Shown: piece by piece, positions 1 through 9,911 of the stretch
Layout: the number at the start of each line of letters is the position of its first letter
Numbering within the stretch: the first letter of the stretch is position 1
The notes under the pieces: model-generated
What the model was told of the DNA's origin: nothing
Databases searched by the model: none
Seen by the model: the letters and a program-made list of their open reading frames with translations, nothing else
Made by a program: the position numbers and the translations under genes
NCBI RefSeq assembly: GCF_907165205.1
Contig: NC_058195.1
Coordinates: 19,034,001-19,098,000 of the forward strand
Source of the DNA: Coccinella septempunctata
Lineage: Eukaryota > Arthropoda > Insecta > Coleoptera > Coccinellidae
Length of the DNA stretch: 64,000 bases
Direction: 5' to 3'

Positions 1-2631
1 TGGGATCACTTGATCTTGTATTGCGACCATTCTACCTTCCGTTTCGGGGAACAAATATCCGGCTCTCAGGTAAGTAAGTGACTCCTTTTTATTCACCTCG
101 TTCTTTTCTAGGTTTCCAGGGTATCTTCCATGTAACGCCTTACTTAGCCATTCCTGGGACATTCTCTCAAGGGTGTTTCGGGGTGGTTCCAGCTGGCCTG
201 CCAGGTTCAACGGGCTCAAATTCTCATCTTCCTGACACACTGTCTTCATAAAAGGTGAGTGTTTAGATAGAAGATAATCTCTCATGTTGGAAACTGCGTC
301 ATTGTGCACTATCTCCAGGTTTTTCATTCCTCGGCCTCCTTCGTTCCTTGGGATGTATAATCTGTTCACAGATGCGTGTGGATGGTGTACGCCGTGTCTG
401 GTTAGGAGGGCTCTTGCTTTCCGATCAAGGTCTTTTAGATCTGCATTCGACCACTTAATTACTCCGAAGGAGTACTCTATGCAAGGTATGGCCCAGATAT
501 TTATAGCGTCAAACATTGGTTTGGAGTTCAACTTGCTTTGGAGTACTTTTTTGAGTCTCGTTAAGAATTTTTCTTTGAACACGCTCTTCATCTCAGTGGT
601 CTTTATTTCTAGGGCTTGTTGTACTCCTAGATACTTATAGGAGTCTTCTGGTCCCAGCCCTGGAATAGTTACATCCTCTATCACCCGTAGACCGGCACCC
701 TTCTGTATTTTCCCCCTTTTCACGTGTATTACCGCGCACTTTTCAAGGCCCATCTCCATTCCTATCGTTTCACTGAATGATGCCACTATTTTAAGCTGTT
801 GCTTTATCTGTTCTTCATTCGCAGCATATAGCTTCAGATCGTCCACATATATCTGATGACTAATTTTTATATTCCGTGCTTTGTGGACGGTGTATCCGTA
901 GGTTTGGTTCTTAAACAGCTTGCTCAGAAGGTTAAGTGCTAAGCAGAACCAGAGCGAACTGAGTGTATCGCCCTGAAAAATACCTCTTCGGATTTTTATT
1001 TGACTGGTCTTATAATTTTTGTTTTTTGTGTTGACTATCAGTTGCGTTCGCCAGGTCTTCATCATATGCTCTAGTAAAGCTATAACTGGTTTTGAAATTC
1101 CGTATAGGTGGAGTGTTTTTTTTAGCCAGGAGTGCGGTACCGAATCGAAGGCCTTCTTATAGTCCACCCACGCTACCGATATATTTCTTTGCTTCTTCTT
1201 CGCCTGCTTCGTTATAATGAAATCCGTGACCAACATCTCCTTGCACCCTCGGGCATCTCGTCGACATCCTTTTTGTTCGTGTGCCAGTATATCGTTTTTG
1301 TTAACATGCTTCCAAATATGTCGCGTCAATACTCCGGTCAATACTTTATAGATTGTAGGTAGACAGGTTATAGGTCTGTAGTTTTTCGGGTTTGCTGCAT
1401 TATTGCTTTTTGGTAGCATATGTGAGATCCCGAGAGTAAAGAAGTCTGGGATTTTGGTAGGGTCTTCGAGGGCCTCCTGGAACAGTTTTGCAAGGTGTTG
1501 ATGCGTTGTTGAAAAGTGCTTCCACCAGTAATTTTGGATTTTATCTATGCCGGGGGCCGACCAATTGTTCGTTTTCCTCAAGGTGGCTCTGATGTCTTCT
1601 TCTGTGATGTTAACGTCATCCATACGATATTTTGATGACTCTTTTTCGGCGTCTTTAATCCAGTGTGCACCGTCATCGTGGGTTTTTTCTTCCTCCCATA
1701 TATCCTTCCAGAACTGGTGCATGTCTTTTTCGGTGGGCGGGTCTTCTTCTGCAGAGGTTTCATGTTCGAGCTGGCGGAAAAACTGTTGTTGGTTTTTATA
1801 GAAGAGTTGATTGTTTTTGTATCTTTTGACTCTCTCGTTATAACGTTGAAGCCTGCTTCCTAACACTTTAATTTTTTGTTTCAGCCTATCATGTACTACG
1901 GTCACACTATCCTTGAAAGAGTTGTTCCGGGCTTTTATTCTGAATTCGGATACAATCCGGCGAGTCAGTTTCACGACCTTACTTGATGGTGATGGCATGT
2001 TAAGGTAAGTATGCACTATACCAATGTTTTTTCTAATATCTGTGATTTTTCTTTCCAGGCGGTGTTTCCAAGGTGGCGTATTTTCTTGTTTCTTCTGTTG
2101 TGCCTCTGTGATCTTCATTCCCAGATCAGTGCAAACAGTAATTGCACCTGCGTACACGAGGTCTGTCATCTGTTCCAGGGTCCCAGTAGATGGTAGGTTT
2201 TTCTCTATGATTTTGTTTACTTCTTGTACCTTTTGTAACATGGTCTTTGACCCTTTCATTCTAGGGATTCTAGGTCTGTTTTCAGGCGGTATTCCTGCAT
2301 ACAAAAGGAAGTTTTTTTGAAAATGTTGTTCCAGTTTAGAGTGTTTGCCTTTGCTGTCTTCTTTCGTTTTTGGTGCCTGAGTTGAATCCTCAACCGTGAG
2401 CTGTTTAGACAGGTCACACACTGCACCTCGAGGGTAACAGCTAAGCCTGATGTTGTTGAGTTCGATGGAAGTGAACTTGTCGTTGTTTAGCAGCCACTTA
2501 ACTCTATTCGCCAAGAGATTGGTGTAAGAATGTTTTTCTGGATTAACTTCGTTCCAGGTTTGGGTGAGTATCTGTCTGTAATTGTAATTTTCCCTCAGTT
2601 CCAATTCCTTCGCAATGTAATGAACACGCAT
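1..2631 (-). CDS. R4/Dong-like non-LTR retrotransposon ORF2, reverse transcriptase, runs off left edge
   Basis: The minus strand is open for 877 codons, from an ATG at 2631-2629 to position 1, with no stop. I checked every in-frame triplet for reverse TTA, CTA and TCA and found none. Reverse transcriptase motifs appear in order: a fingers region (NPKNYRPITCL), motif A AWVDYKKAFDS near residue 487, motif B QGDTLSSLWFCLALN, motif C with YVDD near residue 593, and a thumb motif YLGVQQALEI. The frame reaches a C-terminal block (AGYLFPETEGRMVAIQDQVI) that also occurs in the fragments at 14780-15940 and 30169-31257. In the second of these it precedes a CCHC knuckle and a restriction-like endonuclease. 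The family is therefore a restriction-like-endonuclease LINE; the R4/Dong assignment rests on motif resemblance. The endonuclease of this copy lies outside the window. The copy looks young. Confidence 0.88.
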   Translation of the reverse strand, partial: MRVHYIAKELELRENYNYRQILTQTWNEVNPEKHSYTNLLANRVKWLLNNDKFTSIELNNIRLSCYPRGAVCDLSKQLTVEDSTQAPKTKEDSKGKHSKLEQHFQKNFLLYAGIPPENRPRIPRMKGSKTMLQKVQEVNKIIEKNLPSTGTLEQMTDLVYAGAITVCTDLGMKITEAQQKKQENTPPWKHRLERKITDIRKNIGIVHTYLNMPSPSSKVVKLTRRIVSEFRIKARNNSFKDSVTVVHDRLKQKIKVLGSRLQRYNERVKRYKNNQLFYKNQQQFFRQLEHETSAEEDPPTEKDMHQFWKDIWEEEKTHDDGAHWIKDAEKESSKYRMDDVNITEEDIRATLRKTNNWSAPGIDKIQNYWWKHFSTTHQHLAKLFQEALEDPTKIPDFFTLGISHMLPKSNNAANPKNYRPITCLPTIYKVLTGVLTRHIWKHVNKNDILAHEQKGCRRDARGCKEMLVTDFIITKQAKKKQRNISVAWVDYKKAFDSVPHSWLKKTLHLYGISKPVIALLEHMMKTWRTQLIVNTKNKNYKTSQIKIRRGIFQGDTLSSLWFCLALNLLSKLFKNQTYGYTVHKARNIKISHQIYVDDLKLYAANEEQIKQQLKIVASFSETIGMEMGLEKCAVIHVKRGKIQKGAGLRVIEDVTIPGLGPEDSYKYLGVQQALEIKTTEMKSVFKEKFLTRLKKVLQSKLNSKPMFDAINIWAIPCIEYSFGVIKWSNADLKDLDRKARALLTRHGVHHPHASVNRLYIPRNEGGRGMKNLEIVHNDAVSNMRDYLLSKHSPFMKTVCQEDENLSPLNLAGQLEPPRNTLERMSQEWLSKALHGRYPGNLEKNEVNKKESLTYLRAGYLFPETEGRMVAIQDQVIP

Positions 2632-2942
2632 TAACAGGACATTCTGTTCCTCAGTCCACCGTGTTCTCCCATCTCGTCTTTGAGTATCCTCAGCGGGCCG
2701 CGGATTTGCCACGTCCAAGCTAGGGGCTTTTTCTCCTTCGGAGAAGACGGTATTAGGAATTGCGGTACCATCTCGGGGGGCTGCGCCGCTTTGTCCACAG
2801 TTACCCCCAACAGGCTCTTCCTCCGGACGGTTCCGAGAAGGGCCAGCCCGCTGCCCCTCACCGCCCTGGTTTCTACTTCTTGTGACAGGAGCTTCAAAAT
2901 TTCGTCAACTTCACAGGCTGCTGACCTGTGAAGCTGGAGGAC
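2631..2942 (-). CDS. Upstream partial ORF of the R4-like element (5' truncated)
   Basis: About 103 codons are open on the minus strand from just after a TGA near 2943 to a TAA at 2633-2631. There is no good ATG; a TTG lies at 2897. The TAA overlaps the ATG of the large ORF in the arrangement TAATG. I recognise no domain. It may be the C-terminus of a first ORF, or the N-terminus of ORF2 split by a mutation. Confidence 0.45.
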   Translation of the reverse strand, partial: VLQLHRSAACEVDEILKLLSQEVETRAVRGSGLALLGTVRRKSLLGVTVDKAAQPPEMVPQFLIPSSPKEKKPLAWTWQIRGPLRILKDEMGEHGGLRNRMSC

Positions 2943-2990
2943 TCAGGTACGCGGGGACGTCACCCCCCGAAGGCCTAAGCCCCCCTGCGT

Positions 2991-3034
2991 TATATATATA
3001 TATATTATATATATTATATATATATTATATATAT

Positions 3035-3090
<56 letters not shown>
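2991..3090. repeat. TA dinucleotide microsatellite
   Basis: About 100 bp of nearly pure TA with short interruptions lies between the 5' end of the R4-like element and a fold-back repeat. It gives a spurious Tyr/Ile-rich reading frame. Confidence 0.97.
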
Positions 3091-3095
<5 letters not shown>

Positions 3096-3398
3096 TATAT
3101 TTTCTCGGCTTGTTAAGGGCTTGTTGAAAGAAACTATTGTTGTTCCTTGTCTGTATTTCGGAACTCTATTGGGTTCCTCTTCATGACATTATCAACTTTT
3201 TGGTAATAAACCAGCTAAAAACGAAAACCACTCAGAATGAAATAACACAGCCACATGAGTTTCACTTCAAGCTGGTTTATTACCAACAAGTTGATTATGT
3301 CCTGAAGAGGAACCCAACAGAGTTCCGAAATATAGACGAAGAACAACAATAGTTTCTTTCAACAAGCCCTTGACAAGCCGAGAAGATATAACTTTTTA
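3091..3398. repeat. Fold-back (palindromic) repeat, ~308 bp
   Basis: The left arm begins AAGTTATATTTTCTCGGCTT and is mirrored by a right arm ending AAGCCGAGAAGATATAACTT. The arms are about 125 bp with scattered mismatches around a central spacer near 3216-3270. There is no coding capacity, so this is probably a MITE or fold-back element. Confidence 0.9.
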
Positions 3399-3462
3399 TA
3401 TATAGATTTTTAATTATTTATTTCGAACATATATTCTTGAAATTCTGTATTAAAGTGGATTC

Positions 3463-3592
3463 TCCGAAAAATAAACAATTAACATAGACGTTGGACGTGC
3501 TGAAGAAGAACCCAATAAAGGTCGGAAATATGTATAGATAAAGAACAACAATAGTCGTGTTTCTTTCAACAAGCCCTTAACAAGTTGAGAAC
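3463..3592. repeat. Diverged partial copy of the fold-back arm
   Basis: It is in the same orientation as the right arm of the 3091-3398 repeat, sharing a GAAGAACCCAATA segment, AAAGAACAACAATAGT and TTTCTTTCAACAAGCCCTTA. It ends where the TRIM-like element is inserted, and its sequence appears to resume at 9912. Confidence 0.75.
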
Positions 3593-3596
3593 CTAT

Positions 3597-3957
3597 TTTG
3601 GCGGTATGTGCTGGGGTGAGTTCACGCCATTTGAAGAATGGCGTGCTCTTGGGGTGATTGTTTCGTCCCACTGCTAGGGTCGGACTCATCAGGTAGGTTA
3701 ATGAACCCTAGCAGCTACCTACGACAATCGCCGAAGCAGCGTAGTTTGTGCCTGCTATAAACGCCGGTTACGTCGAGGGTATCGAGTGTTGCGTCGCCGG
3801 TGGCGCCATCGTTTGGCGTATGCTGCACCGCAATAGACGTATAATCTACCCTGTGATCGCAACCGTCGTGCGCAGTGATGCCATCGTTTGGCTACCCTTG
3901 GTACCATCATGGTGAGATGAAGTATTCCTCTACCATGGGTACAACTACGCCGCCACA
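3597..3957. repeat. Direct terminal repeat 1 of a TRIM-like element
   Basis: This 361-bp repeat (TTTGGCGGTATG to CGCCGCCACA) recurs almost exactly from 4169 to 9911 once the nested hAT and gypsy insertions are removed. The outer flanks carry a 4-bp duplication, CTAT, at 3593-3596 and 9912-9915. The termini are partly complementary (TGGCGG/CCGCCA). A TATAAA-like stretch lies inside. Confidence 0.75.
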
Positions 3958-4168
3958 ACACTCCCCCACCAGCGGCGCTGACTGGGGAAGCGATGCGATA
4001 CGGTAGGCAGGGTACCGCCGTTTACGAAGATGGGGAAGGGCGTCTAGAGTAGCGTCAGAAATACCAGAGATGGGAGCGTGCATTGTGAGCGAGCTATTGT
4101 CTCAACCGGTCTGGCCTTCTGGGATACGTCGTTAAGACGGCCCTCCCTCATCACGTCGGGGTCACCAC
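3958..4168. mobile_element. Internal region of the TRIM-like element
   Basis: 211 bp lie between the two direct repeats, with no reading frame of note. I see no convincing primer-binding site or polypurine tract, so the LTR interpretation rests on the direct repeats and the CTAT target-site duplication alone. Confidence 0.55.
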
Positions 4169-4206
4169 TTTGGCGGTATGTGCTGGGGTGAGTTCACGCC
4201 ATTTGA

Positions 4207-5203
4207 TAGGGATGGGCGTTGAATCAACGAACTAGTTGAAAAAACGGTTGACGTACAATCAACGTTTCAACGGTTAACCGTTCAACGATCAACTAGTTGA
4301 AATTTTCGACTCGTTTGTGTTTAGTTTTTTTTGTACCCTTCCCCTTTCCGTAGAATAGTAGACCGTAGAACGAACAACGAACCAACGTCGACGTAGGTCG
4401 TAGAATAACTTCGTTGTGTCGACGCACGAGCTAGACAGACGTTCTAGATCCCGACCCGATTCGAAGTTCTAGTTGACGGAACGAATGAACGACGAAACCA
4501 AAACCAACCTTAAAATTTGTTTTTGGTTGTAGGACCTTTCGTTCGTTGGAAATTGAACGAATAAAGTCAAAACGAATGAAAATGAAACAAATGCTCATAG
4601 TTTGGAGGACGAAGTTATGTCCGTTTTTGTTTTCGGTTGTTAGACCTTTCGTCCTTTTAATTAATTAATTTGGTATTATGAGAAAGTGAGAAATGGATTA
4701 AACCCAAAAAATTGATAGAAATTTTTGATTCTTATGATTCTCACATGCTCATTATTTTATTCGAATAGTGCATTATAACTTTTTTTGCAGGAAGATAAAA
4801 GTCTGAAATAAATGCTTTTTTTTCTTTGTTTAAGAAACGAATAACTTCATTTATCTCATAATTTTTTGAAAATGTTATCCTCTTTGACAATATTATAGTA
4901 CACATATCAATTATTGCTAAGTAGTGTGGAATGTTAAGCGACGATCAAGCGAATATGCCATAACCACTAACTAGTAGTCTACATAAAGTAAGTCATGGGT
5001 CTGTTCTGTGGTAGTCTAGTCTAGCGGTATATCGTTGATCGGTTAACACCGTTTCAAGTTCAAGCGTCTATTCCACCACTATACAATTGACGTAGTTGAT
5101 GCGTCAACTAGTTGACGAATTCAACTAGTTGATCGACTAGTTGATCAACGGAAAATAACGGTCTAGTTAAGTTAACGAGAAATTCGTCGACGACCCATCC
5201 CTA
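4207..5203. mobile_element. Non-autonomous hAT-type element, 997 bp
   Basis: The termini are TAGGGATGGG...CCCATCCCTA, flanked by the 8-bp duplication CCATTTGA (4199-4206 and 5204-5211). The uninterrupted site is visible in the paralogous repeat at 3597-3957. Subterminal regions are packed with ACTAGTTGA/TCAACTAGT and GTTGA/TCAAC words, as expected for hAT transposase-binding repeats. No transposase ORF is present. Confidence 0.9.
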
Positions 5204-5519
5204 CCATTTGAAGAATGGCGTGCTCTTGGGGTGATTGTTTCGTCCCACTGCTAGGGTCGGACTCATCAGGTAGGTTAATGAACCCTAGCAGCTACCTACG
5301 ACAATCGCCGAAGCAGCGTAGTTTGTGCCTGCTATAAACGCCGGTTACGTCGAGGGTATCGAGTGTTGCGTCGCCGGTGGCGCCATCGTTTGGCGTATGC
5401 TGCACCGCAATAGACGTATAATCTACCCTGTGATCGCAACCGTCGTGCGCAGTGATGCCATCGTTTGGCTACCCTTGGTACCATCATGGTGAGATGAAGT
5501 ATTCCTCTACCATGGGTAC

Positions 5520-5688
5520 TGTTATGAAGTTGTGTTCAATCTTTGATTTTACTTTTGGTGTAACTGTACATGTGTATAATATGTTTGTTGTACAGAATGT
5601 ACCTGCGCATTTTTGATAAATTGAATATGTTCAATAAACCAGTCTTCCACTAAACGTGTGTCAATGAATACCTCAAAACGATATAACA
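5520..5688 (+). repeat. 5' LTR of intact Ty3/gypsy element
   Basis: 169 bp, TGTTATGAAG...CGATATAACA, identical by eye to the 3' LTR. It is preceded by the target-site duplication GGTAC (5515-5519). AATAAA lies near 5632, a likely polyadenylation signal. Confidence 0.96.
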
Positions 5689-5706
5689 TGGCGCAGTCGG
5701 TGTAAA
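5689..5706 (+). promoter_or_regulatory. Putative primer-binding site
   Basis: TGGCGCAGTCGGTGTAA begins directly after the 5' LTR and starts with TGG, as tRNA-primed sites usually do. I could not match it to a specific tRNA. The string also resembles the A box of a tRNA gene. Confidence 0.55.
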
Positions 5707-5733
5707 ATTGTGAATATCAGTGAAATAATCAAA

Positions 5734-8700
5734 ATGGGTGATTATAGAGGTTTACCCCCAATGGACTTCTCCGGAAATATTTCAGAGAATTGGAAAATAT
5801 GGAGACAGAAGTTCGAAAATTACTTGGTTGCCACCGAAGTAGGCAAAAAGGACGAGAAGATTCAAATCGCACAATTACTGCATTATATAGGCGAGGAAGG
5901 TTTCGTAATTTACAATACTTTCACCTTTGATGACGAAGATGAAAAAAATAAAATAAAAACCATCCTGAACAAGTTTGAATGTCATTTCTTGCCAAAGAAG
6001 AACTTATCATTCGAACGATACCGGTTTTTCACAAGGAAACAATTGACGAATGAAAAAATCGAACAATATGCAACTGATCTGAAAAACAAGGCACGTTCCT
6101 GTGACTTCGGTGATTTGAAGGATAGCCTAATAAAAGATATTTTCACTTGTGGATTACAAAATCAAACTCTTCGTGAAAAGTTACTACAGGATGATCAGAT
6201 AGATTTAGATGGAGCAATAAAATTTTGTGTGACGATTGAAAACTCTAAACAACAGGCCAGTGTCATCACTCAAGAGTCCAGCTCGTCGTTATCTTTGGAA
6301 GTACAATCTGTAAGAAAAGCAAAAAAACATCATCAATTCAATAAGCGGCCAGGAAAATACACCAACCCTAATGAAGGACAAAGTCAAAAAGCAAGAGAAC
6401 AAAATAATTCTTCTGGTAGTGGACGCAGACTCAGCAAAAATAATGGAATTTGTTATCGATGTGGCGGAGTACACGGAAAAAACCAGTGCCCTGCGTTCGG
6501 AAAAAAGTGCAATTTGTGCGGAAAATTAAATCATTACTCAAAAATGTGCCAACAAAGAAATGTAAATACAGTGAATTTAAGTGAAAATAACCCAAACGAA
6601 AATGAGGATTGCTTATTTATAGGGAATATCGATGTCAATGAAAATGATAGTTCTTGGTATGTCTTGCTAAAAATAAATGATGAAATTGTAAAATTCAAAC
6701 TGGATAGCGGAGCACAAGCGAACTTGATATCAATGAAAATATTGAAACTAATTAATTTTCCTTCTGATTTAATATTGAAAAGTGATAAAATTCTAAAATC
6801 ATATACAAATGATAACTTAAAAATCTTAGGAAAATGTTTCTTGAATTGTCAGTATAAAGAAAACAGTCATAAATTAGAATTTTTTGTGGTTGAGGAAGAT
6901 TTTCCGTGTCTTCTCGGCTTGAATACATGTATTGATTTGAATTTGTTGAAACGAGTGGATACTTTAAATGATAATACTGAAATAAACAATCAAGAATATT
7001 ACAGGAAAATTATTAATGAAAATTCAGATCTCTTTGCGGGATTAGGATGTCTTAAACAACAATATCACATCAAATTAAATGAGAATGTAACTCCTATAGT
7101 ACATCCTCCCAGGAGAATACCTATTCCGATACTTAATAAATTCAGAGAAACTTTAATTGACTTGGAAAAAAAGAATATTATAAGAAAAGTGGAAGAACCC
7201 ACAGATTGGGTAAATTCAATAGTAGTAGTGAGAAAAAAGGATGGTTCATTACGTATTTGCTTGGATCCAGCCGATTTAAATCGGGCAATAAAAAGGGAAT
7301 ATTTTCCGTTGCCGACAATTGATCAAATAATTCCAAAAATGAATGGTGCATGTATTTTCAGCACATTAGACGCAAATTCTGGATTTTGGCAAATACAATT
7401 GGACGAAGAAAGTTCGAAATTGTGTACGTTCTCAACCCCATTCGGGAGATACTGTTTCTTGAGACTTCCTTATGGAATTCGCTCAGCTCCTGAGGTTTTT
7501 CATAAGCGATTCAAAAATATTTTTGACATAGAGGGTGTAGATTTATACGTGGATGATATAATAGTGTGGGGGCGTACACAGGAAGAACATGACATACGTT
7601 TGAATAAAATTTTCGAAATAGCGAGGAAAAATAATATAACTTTCAATAAAGAAAAATGTAGATTTGGTTTGAGTGAAATCAAATTTCTAGGACATAAAAT
7701 TACCAGTAGTGGATTTTTTCCAGACGAGAATAAAATTTTGGCAATTAAAAATTTTCCTGTTCCACAAAATAAGAATGATGTACATAGATTTTTAGGAATG
7801 ATAACCTATGTTGGTCGTTTCATCCCTAACTTGTCAAATAAGAATTATCCCCTTCGTGAATTATTGAAAAAAGATGTGATTTTTGAGTGGAACGAGCAGC
7901 ACATGAGATCATTCAATGAATTGAAAAATTTGTTGATTAATGCTCCAGTATTGCAATTTTATGATGTGAATAAACCTGTAGTTGTTTCTGTGGATGCCTC
8001 GAAAGATGGTGTTGGTGCTTGTATTTTGCAAAATAATCTTCCTTGTGCATATGCTTCCAGGGCACTCACAGAAACACAAAAAAGATGGGCTCAAATCGAA
8101 AAAGAGCTTTATGCTATTCTGTTCGGATGTGAAAGATTCAATGAATATCTTTTCGGTCGTAAATTTGTTGTGGAAAGTGATCATAAGCCTTTGCTAGGTG
8201 TTTTTAAGAAACCTCTCACATTATGTCCCTCGAGACTTCAGAAAATAATGATTCAATTGCAGAAATACGATTTCGAAATAGTTTTCAAACCCGGTAAAGA
8301 TCTTTATATTGCTGATGCATTGTCTAGGGCATTTTTGAATACTTGTGTGGAAAACAATAGTGACGATGATTTAGAAGTTTGTGCAATTAATATGAATTTT
8401 TCAATGACAGATAAAAAATTTAAAGAGTTGATCGAAGCAACATCGAAGGATTCTGAGTTATTAATATTAAAAAATATGATCAGAGACGGATGGCCTTCAA
8501 AAATTTCTAGTGTTCCTTCAGAAATAAAACCTTATTTTAAATTTAGAGCTGAAATTATAGAAACTAATGGCTTATTATTCAAAGGACAGCAGTTAATTAT
8601 TCCTAATAAATTGAGGAGAGATATTATACAGAAAATTCATTTAGGACATTTCGGTATCCAGAAATGTAAGAGTCGAGCAAAAAATTGTTTTTATTGGCCA

Positions 8701-9702
8701 GGCATGTGTAAACAAATAGAAGATACTATTCTTAATTGTAGAATTTGTTTAACATACCGAGTATCTCAACAAAGACAGCCCTTAACAAACCATGAAATAC
8801 CAAAAATACCTTGGTACAAAATAGGATGTGACATATTATATTTAGGACATACTATGTATTTACTTGTAACTGATTATTATACAAAATGGGTTGAATTGAT
8901 ATTTTTAGAAAAAAACGCATATTCAACAACTGTTATTAAACATCTAAAGTCAATTTTTAGTAGATTAGGTATTCCGGCAATATTCATTTCAGACAATGGC
9001 CCTCAATTCAATTCTCTTGAATTTAAGAATTTTGCTAAGATATATGATTTCTCACATATAACTTCTAGCCCCAATTACCCTCAGTCAAATGGAATGGTGG
9101 AGAGACAAAAACAAACTGTAAAAAAAATGTTGTACAAAGCTTTAGAGGAAAAACAAGATTTAAACTTAGTTTTGCTTATGTATAGAAATAGTACTTTAGA
9201 GTGTGGTTTTTCACCAGCACAATTATTGATGTCACGGAATTTAAGAGATGTATTACCTACTACTGAAAACTATCTTAAGCCTAAATGTATAAAATTCAAA
9301 AAATTCGATAATAGAATAGAACTTAATCAAAAGAAACAAAAACTGAATTATGATAAAAAATGTAAAGTTCTGAAACCAATTGAAGTCAATGAAAATGTTA
9401 GATATCAGGATAAACTCAAAACAAATTGGCAGTTTGGTAAAGTTATAGATAAACCAAGAGAAAGGTCATATATTTTGCAGAAATCTGATGGTTCTTCTGT
9501 TACTAGAAATCGTAGGTTTATTGAAACATTACCAAGCTCCTCTGAAAATGAAAATATTTCTTCTCATGAAAATGGAGATGATGCTCAAATTTCTCCTAAT
9601 GAAACATTTAAAGATTCGATTTCTGATAATTCGTTATACAAAGTACCCGATAGAACAATGTATGGTAGAGTCATAAAGAAACCAGATAGATTTAAGTTTT
9701 AA
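5734..9702 (+). CDS. Ty3/gypsy gag-pol polyprotein, single intact ORF (mag/K02A2.6-like)
   Basis: The ORF is 1322 residues from the first ATG (5734); an in-frame GTG lies 8 codons upstream. Gag comes first (PPMDFSGNISENWKIWRQKF near the N-terminus) and ends in two CCHC knuckles near residues 240-275. A retropepsin motif, LDSGAQANLIS, lies near 323. RT carries LDANSGFWQI near 545 and YVDD near 604. RNase H begins at VSVDASKDGVGA. The integrase has an HHCC zinc domain near 969-1000 and a DDE triad at VTDYYTKW, SDNGPQF and NGMVERQ (about 1046, 1087, 1123). Gag and pol share one frame with no stop, and no envelope ORF follows. With identical LTRs and an intact target-site duplication, this is a recent and possibly autonomous insertion. 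The lineage call is by resemblance only. Confidence 0.96.
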   Translation: MGDYRGLPPMDFSGNISENWKIWRQKFENYLVATEVGKKDEKIQIAQLLHYIGEEGFVIYNTFTFDDEDEKNKIKTILNKFECHFLPKKNLSFERYRFFTRKQLTNEKIEQYATDLKNKARSCDFGDLKDSLIKDIFTCGLQNQTLREKLLQDDQIDLDGAIKFCVTIENSKQQASVITQESSSSLSLEVQSVRKAKKHHQFNKRPGKYTNPNEGQSQKAREQNNSSGSGRRLSKNNGICYRCGGVHGKNQCPAFGKKCNLCGKLNHYSKMCQQRNVNTVNLSENNPNENEDCLFIGNIDVNENDSSWYVLLKINDEIVKFKLDSGAQANLISMKILKLINFPSDLILKSDKILKSYTNDNLKILGKCFLNCQYKENSHKLEFFVVEEDFPCLLGLNTCIDLNLLKRVDTLNDNTEINNQEYYRKIINENSDLFAGLGCLKQQYHIKLNENVTPIVHPPRRIPIPILNKFRETLIDLEKKNIIRKVEEPTDWVNSIVVVRKKDGSLRICLDPADLNRAIKREYFPLPTIDQIIPKMNGACIFSTLDANSGFWQIQLDEESSKLCTFSTPFGRYCFLRLPYGIRSAPEVFHKRFKNIFDIEGVDLYVDDIIVWGRTQEEHDIRLNKIFEIARKNNITFNKEKCRFGLSEIKFLGHKITSSGFFPDENKILAIKNFPVPQNKNDVHRFLGMITYVGRFIPNLSNKNYPLRELLKKDVIFEWNEQHMRSFNELKNLLINAPVLQFYDVNKPVVVSVDASKDGVGACILQNNLPCAYASRALTETQKRWAQIEKELYAILFGCERFNEYLFGRKFVVESDHKPLLGVFKKPLTLCPSRLQKIMIQLQKYDFEIVFKPGKDLYIADALSRAFLNTCVENNSDDDLEVCAINMNFSMTDKKFKELIEATSKDSELLILKNMIRDGWPSKISSVPSEIKPYFKFRAEIIETNGLLFKGQQLIIPNKLRRDIIQKIHLGHFGIQKCKSRAKNCFYWPGMCKQIEDTILNCRICLTYRVSQQRQPLTNHEIPKIPWYKIGCDILYLGHTMYLLVTDYYTKWVELIFLEKNAYSTTVIKHLKSIFSRLGIPAIFISDNGPQFNSLEFKNFAKIYDFSHITSSPNYPQSNGMVERQKQTVKKMLYKALEEKQDLNLVLLMYRNSTLECGFSPAQLLMSRNLRDVLPTTENYLKPKCIKFKKFDNRIELNQKKQKLNYDKKCKVLKPIEVNENVRYQDKLKTNWQFGKVIDKPRERSYILQKSDGSSVTRNRRFIETLPSSSENENISSHENGDDAQISPNETFKDSISDNSLYKVPDRTMYGRVIKKPDRFKF

Positions 9703-9709
9703 AACTATT

Positions 9710-9722
9710 AGAAAAAGGGAGA
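9710..9722 (+). promoter_or_regulatory. Polypurine tract
   Basis: AGAAAAAGGGAGA lies immediately upstream of the 3' LTR, the position expected for plus-strand priming. Confidence 0.85.
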
Positions 9723-9891
9723 TGTTATGAAGTTGTGTTCAATCTTTGATTTTACTTTTGGTGTAACTGTACATGTGTATAATATGTTTGTTGTACAGAA
9801 TGTACCTGCGCATTTTTGATAAATTGAATATGTTCAATAAACCAGTCTTCCACTAAACGTGTGTCAATGAATACCTCAAAACGATATAACA
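9723..9891 (+). repeat. 3' LTR of intact Ty3/gypsy element
   Basis: 169 bp, identical by eye to 5520-5688, followed by the target-site duplication GGTAC (9892-9896). Confidence 0.96.
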
Positions 9892-9911
9892 GGTACAACT
9901 ACGCCGCCACA

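Larger units (their letters stand above)
4169..9911. repeat. Direct terminal repeat 2 of the TRIM-like element, split by hAT and gypsy insertions
   Basis: The repeat pieces are 4169-4206, 5204-5519 and 9892-9911. They match repeat 1 and are separated by the hAT-type element at 4207-5203 and the gypsy element at 5520-9891. Repeat 1 serves as the empty-site reference for both insertions. Confidence 0.85.

Noticed and set aside
284..2320. Several plus-strand reading frames of 60-118 codons
   Set aside because: They are antisense to the uninterrupted minus-strand R4-like RT frame.
2882..3127. An 81-codon frame rich in Tyr and Ile
   Set aside because: It is the TA microsatellite read as protein.
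5689..5700. tRNA gene fragment (A-box-like TGGCGCAGTCGG)
   Set aside because: Its position directly after the LTR fits a primer-binding site better, and no B box or cloverleaf follows.
9703..9722. Possible envelope gene in the intact gypsy element
   Set aside because: Only about 20 bp lie between the pol stop and the 3' LTR, so there is no room.
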